Shown here: in pieces, positions 30,912-33,650 of the stretch
Layout: every line of letters begins with the position of its first letter
How positions within the stretch are numbered: the first letter of the stretch is position 1
NCBI GenBank assembly: GCA_016800925.1
Contig: JABCPU010000636.1
Span: 1-33,650, forward strand
DNA from: Suillus spraguei
Taxonomy: Eukaryota > Basidiomycota > Agaricomycetes > Boletales > Suillaceae
Direction: 5' to 3'
Length of the DNA stretch: 33,650 nt
Program-made: the position numbers and the translations under genes
Notes under the pieces: model-generated
Seen by the model: only the letters and a program-made list of their open reading frames with translations
The model's database searches: none
What the model was told of the DNA's origin: nothing

Positions 30912-33650
30912 ATGACTTCTCAACGGTTGGAAGAATCCTTGCAGGGCAAAAAGAAAGATATCCAGGAGGGTAACGCAGTCGGTTTTCTCCAACCTCTACA
31001 CCTTCAGCTCGATACCGGTAATGGGTATACTAATCTTCGTCAAAAATGGTGGCAATTATGGTAAGTAAAGCTATCTTGCAAGCGATGCCCTTCATTAGAC
31101 CGCGATCAGGTTACCCAAGGACCCACCGCCTCCAGCTCCCCCGTCTCTGGAGGATGCAACGGTACATGAACCCTCCATGCTAATTTCCTAAAGGATTTTC
31201 CTAATGACGCAGTGATCTACAGCTGACGCCTCTGGCTAATGCTTCCATTTTCTCTCAGCTTACATACACCTGGGTAACTGAAATAATAGTCTGTTTGAAC
31301 CCCGATCCCAATGTATACCGTTCTGACGCATATATTTAGGTTCTCGGATACCAACGCACATTACAAGCGTCTGATCTATACAAGCTGGACACATCCCGAG
31401 AATCAACCGTCCTTGCCGCTAAGCTCGAAGCTGCATGGCAACGGCGTGTTAGGGAAGCAGCCGACTGGAATGCACGTCTTGTGAGTGGAGAGCTCAAGCC
31501 ATCTCTCTTCAAGCGCATCGGCTGGGCCTGCAGTACAATTCTCAGGATACCAGACACAAGTCCGTCTGCGCAACTTGCAGCGTTTGAGAAACATTGGCGA
31601 GAATCTACAGGGCGGAAAGAGGCCAGTCTTACTTGGGCTTTGAACGATGTCTTTCTTAGGATGTTCTGGATCGGAGGTGTATTCAAGGTATGAGTCTATC
31701 TCATAAATTGTCACTGTTATAACAAATCTACTCCACGACTCAGGTCTTTGGTGATACGATACAACTTTTGGGTCCTTTCGTCCTTCGGGTAAGTAGTAAC
31801 CTGGGTTTGGTTGTAGTAACCTTTGATGTTTATTCTTCCCCTGCAGCAAATCATTGCTTTTGCGGAGGAGCGTTCCGCTGCAATCATTGCCGGAGAACCC
31901 GTTCCCAATATCGGTCGCGGTATCGCAATGGCTGTCGGGCTCTTTGCGCTCACCTTGACGGCCAGCATCTGCAACCAGCAGGTTTGTAAAACTGTGCGAG
32001 TTGAAAATAAGCTTGGCTCAGCTTATGCATTTCAAGTTCTTTTGGCGTTCAATGGCAGTAGGCGTACTGGCTAGAGCCGCACTAATAACATGCATTTACG
32101 AGCGTGGAGTGAACCTCACAGGTAAAGCGCGTGTCGGACTCAACAATGCCGCGCTGGTCAATCATATTTCCACGGACGTGAGCAGGATTGATGCAGCCGC
32201 TCAGTGGTTTGTGAGTCACATACTTAAACACACGCGCGTGTCGACTAACCATTGTCACTCCCTCGCTACTAGCACATGGGTCAGTATATAGGACTAGTGA
32301 CATTCATATTTTTACTGTTCTCAAGCCTGGACCGCGCCTGTTCAGATCATAGTTTGTTTGATCATTCTCTTAAGTCAGGTTTGTTGTACGGTATGAAGAC
32401 TTCGGTCTGTTCTAACGGCGCATAAAAACTAGCTCGGGCCGTCTGCGCTCGCCGGTTTCTTGTTATTCGCCCTCATGATTCCACTTCAACAATGGTTAAT
32501 GGCACTGCAGCGCCGTATGCGCTTAGCGTCGATGAAATGGACTGATCAACGAGCCCAGGTCTTGCTAGAGGTACTTGGTACGTAACCTTAGGGCTTTCAG
32601 TGGGACGTGCAAGGATGCTGAAGAGATACACAGGGGCCATGCGTGTTGTCAAATACTTCTCATATGAAATCCCATTCCTTCAAAGTAAGTATATCGAGTC
32701 GAGGAACATCAACAGCACACTCATGAGTGCCGCTCAGAAATATTCGAGCTTCGAAAGAAGGAACTGTATGGCGTGCGATGGATTCTTCACGCGAATTCGG
32801 CGAAGTAAGCCCAGATGGTCATAGCATGGCAACGTCTGCTGATGCAATCCACCCAGCTTGGCACTTGCTTCTTCGGTCCCAATCCTTGCTGCTACACTAG
32901 CTTTCGTCACGTACACCCTTACAGCGCACACATTCAACGTTGCTATCATATTCAGTTCGCTGAGTTTGTTTCAGGTGAGATCATGTCCCGCAGCGTACAC
33001 AACACACCCCAATCGACAGATAAATAGCTTCTTCGACAACCAATGCTCTTTATGCCTCGCGCTCTATCGGCCATCCCTGATGCGTCCAGCGCGATCCAGC
33101 GGCTTACGCAGGTGTTCCACGCAGAGCTTATTTCTGAAGATACACTTGTGATCGACACAGACCAAGAGCCTGCACTTCTGGTGAAGAACGCGACATTTGA
33201 GTGGGAGTCATTTGCAAAAGGTTCTGGCGATGCTTTGAGCTCGAAGAATGTCGCACCAGGCGACAGCAGTCTATCGAAGGGCAAGGACAAGAGCGTGAAG
33301 GACATGACGAAGGAAAAGTCCGCTCCTGGAAAGGGGGTTCCTCCCTTCAAGGTAAAGAATGTGACCATGACCATCCGACGAGGCCAGCTCGTCGCCCTAG
33401 TTGGGCCTGTCGGAAGCGGCAAGGTAATCTTCTTGAAAATGAAATTCTTGAAGCGACTGCTGACCCATGAAAAGTCTAGTCTATTGCAAGGTCTAATAGG
33501 AGAGATGAGGAAGGTCTCTGGGCATGTCTCGTTTGGCGGGCGCATTGGTTATTGCCCGCAGACCGCATGGATCCAGAATGCTACGTTGGTTAGCATGGTG
33601 TCGCTCTCGAAGAACGAATATCTAACATTTGACCACAGCGTGATAATATT
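30912..33650 (+). CDS. ABCC-type ABC transporter, 5' part (cut by window end)
   Basis: Sixteen exons visible: 30912-31060, 31110-31161, 31223-31288, 31340-31687, 31744-31788, 31847-31981, 32037-32210, 32273-32279, 32326-32378, 32433-32577, 32634-32684, 32738-32804, 32857-32974, 33028-33423, 33475-33588, 33639-33650+. All join in phase, giving 644 codons so far. Order: cytosolic N-terminus; LTPLANASIFSQLTYTWVTE before the first transmembrane domain (TMD1); TMD1 helices (GLFALTLTASICN; LGPSALAGFLLFALMIPL; ILAATLAFVTYTLT) with intracellular-loop motifs NHISTDVSRID and MRVVKYFSYEIPFL; then NBD1 with Walker A GPVGSGKSS at about 596-604 and the Q-loop region GYCPQTAWIQNAT. A full ABCC protein (TMD1-NBD1-TMD2-NBD2, about 1,400 residues) is expected, exporting organic anions, conjugates or drugs at the plasma membrane (Yor1/MRP-like). 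Exon 8 is only 7 nt but completes the conserved HMAWTAPVQ. No lesion is seen. Confidence 0.93.

Noticed and set aside
32952..33545. Minus-strand open frame of 197 codons under the ABC transporter
   Set aside because: It overlaps NBD1 exons and introns of a clear ABC transporter and shows no recognisable protein features.
1..33650. CRISPR array, bacterial operon or prophage-like content
   Set aside because: All supported genes carry spliceosomal introns and fungal families; no spacer-repeat array of CRISPR type is present.

Overview
The window looks like nuclear DNA of a filamentous basidiomycete, most likely an Agaricomycete. Introns are very short (about 46-104 nt) with GT..AG borders and CTRAY-like branch points. 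Several protein families are typical of that class: DUF4470/MYND-finger proteins, cysteine clusters associated with KDZ transposases, transposon-linked Myb/SANT-like proteins, and two small Agaricomycete-type orphan families. Species is not assigned. All gene models come from reading splice signals and frames by eye; no alignment or database search was run.

Layout. Positions 119-657 hold a tandem array of tRNA-Leu(CAA)-like units, each ending in a T-run. Positions 1655-5407 are a decayed DUF4470/MYND gene whose intact paralogue lies at 21246-24975 on the same strand. Positions 6306-6600 encode a small secreted eight-cysteine protein. Positions 8333-20230 are a transposon graveyard. It contains a Myb/SANT-like gene (minus strand), a divergent Cys/Trp-rich fragment, a HC..GGC / GF..M protein (plus strand) and a CxC5/CxC6 KDZ-associated gene (minus strand), all carrying stops or frameshifts. 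At least four solo LTRs of two families cut through this region. Their target-site duplications (TSDs) can be read, and one LTR sits inside another. A 98-bp minisatellite lies at 16747-16996.

From 25.3 kb onward the window is gene-dense and conventional. It holds a convergent pair of small orphan genes (25345-25995 plus, 26725-26252 minus), a six-exon cornichon/Erv14 cargo receptor (27438-28116), an RRM/RGG RNA-binding protein (29606-28480 minus), and the first 16 exons of an ABCC-type ABC transporter (30912 to the window end, cut in NBD1).

Cornichon, the RRM protein and the ABC transporter are core or transport functions and form no obvious pathway with each other. The two MYND paralogues flank the transposon-rich block. 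Three otherwise convincing breaks in the right-hand genes are one-base losses in mononucleotide runs, so consensus errors should be excluded before calling those genes dead. I found no convincing new defence or biosynthetic system. The most distinctive structures are the tandem tRNA-like array and the nested solo LTRs that can be placed to the base inside recognisable genes.
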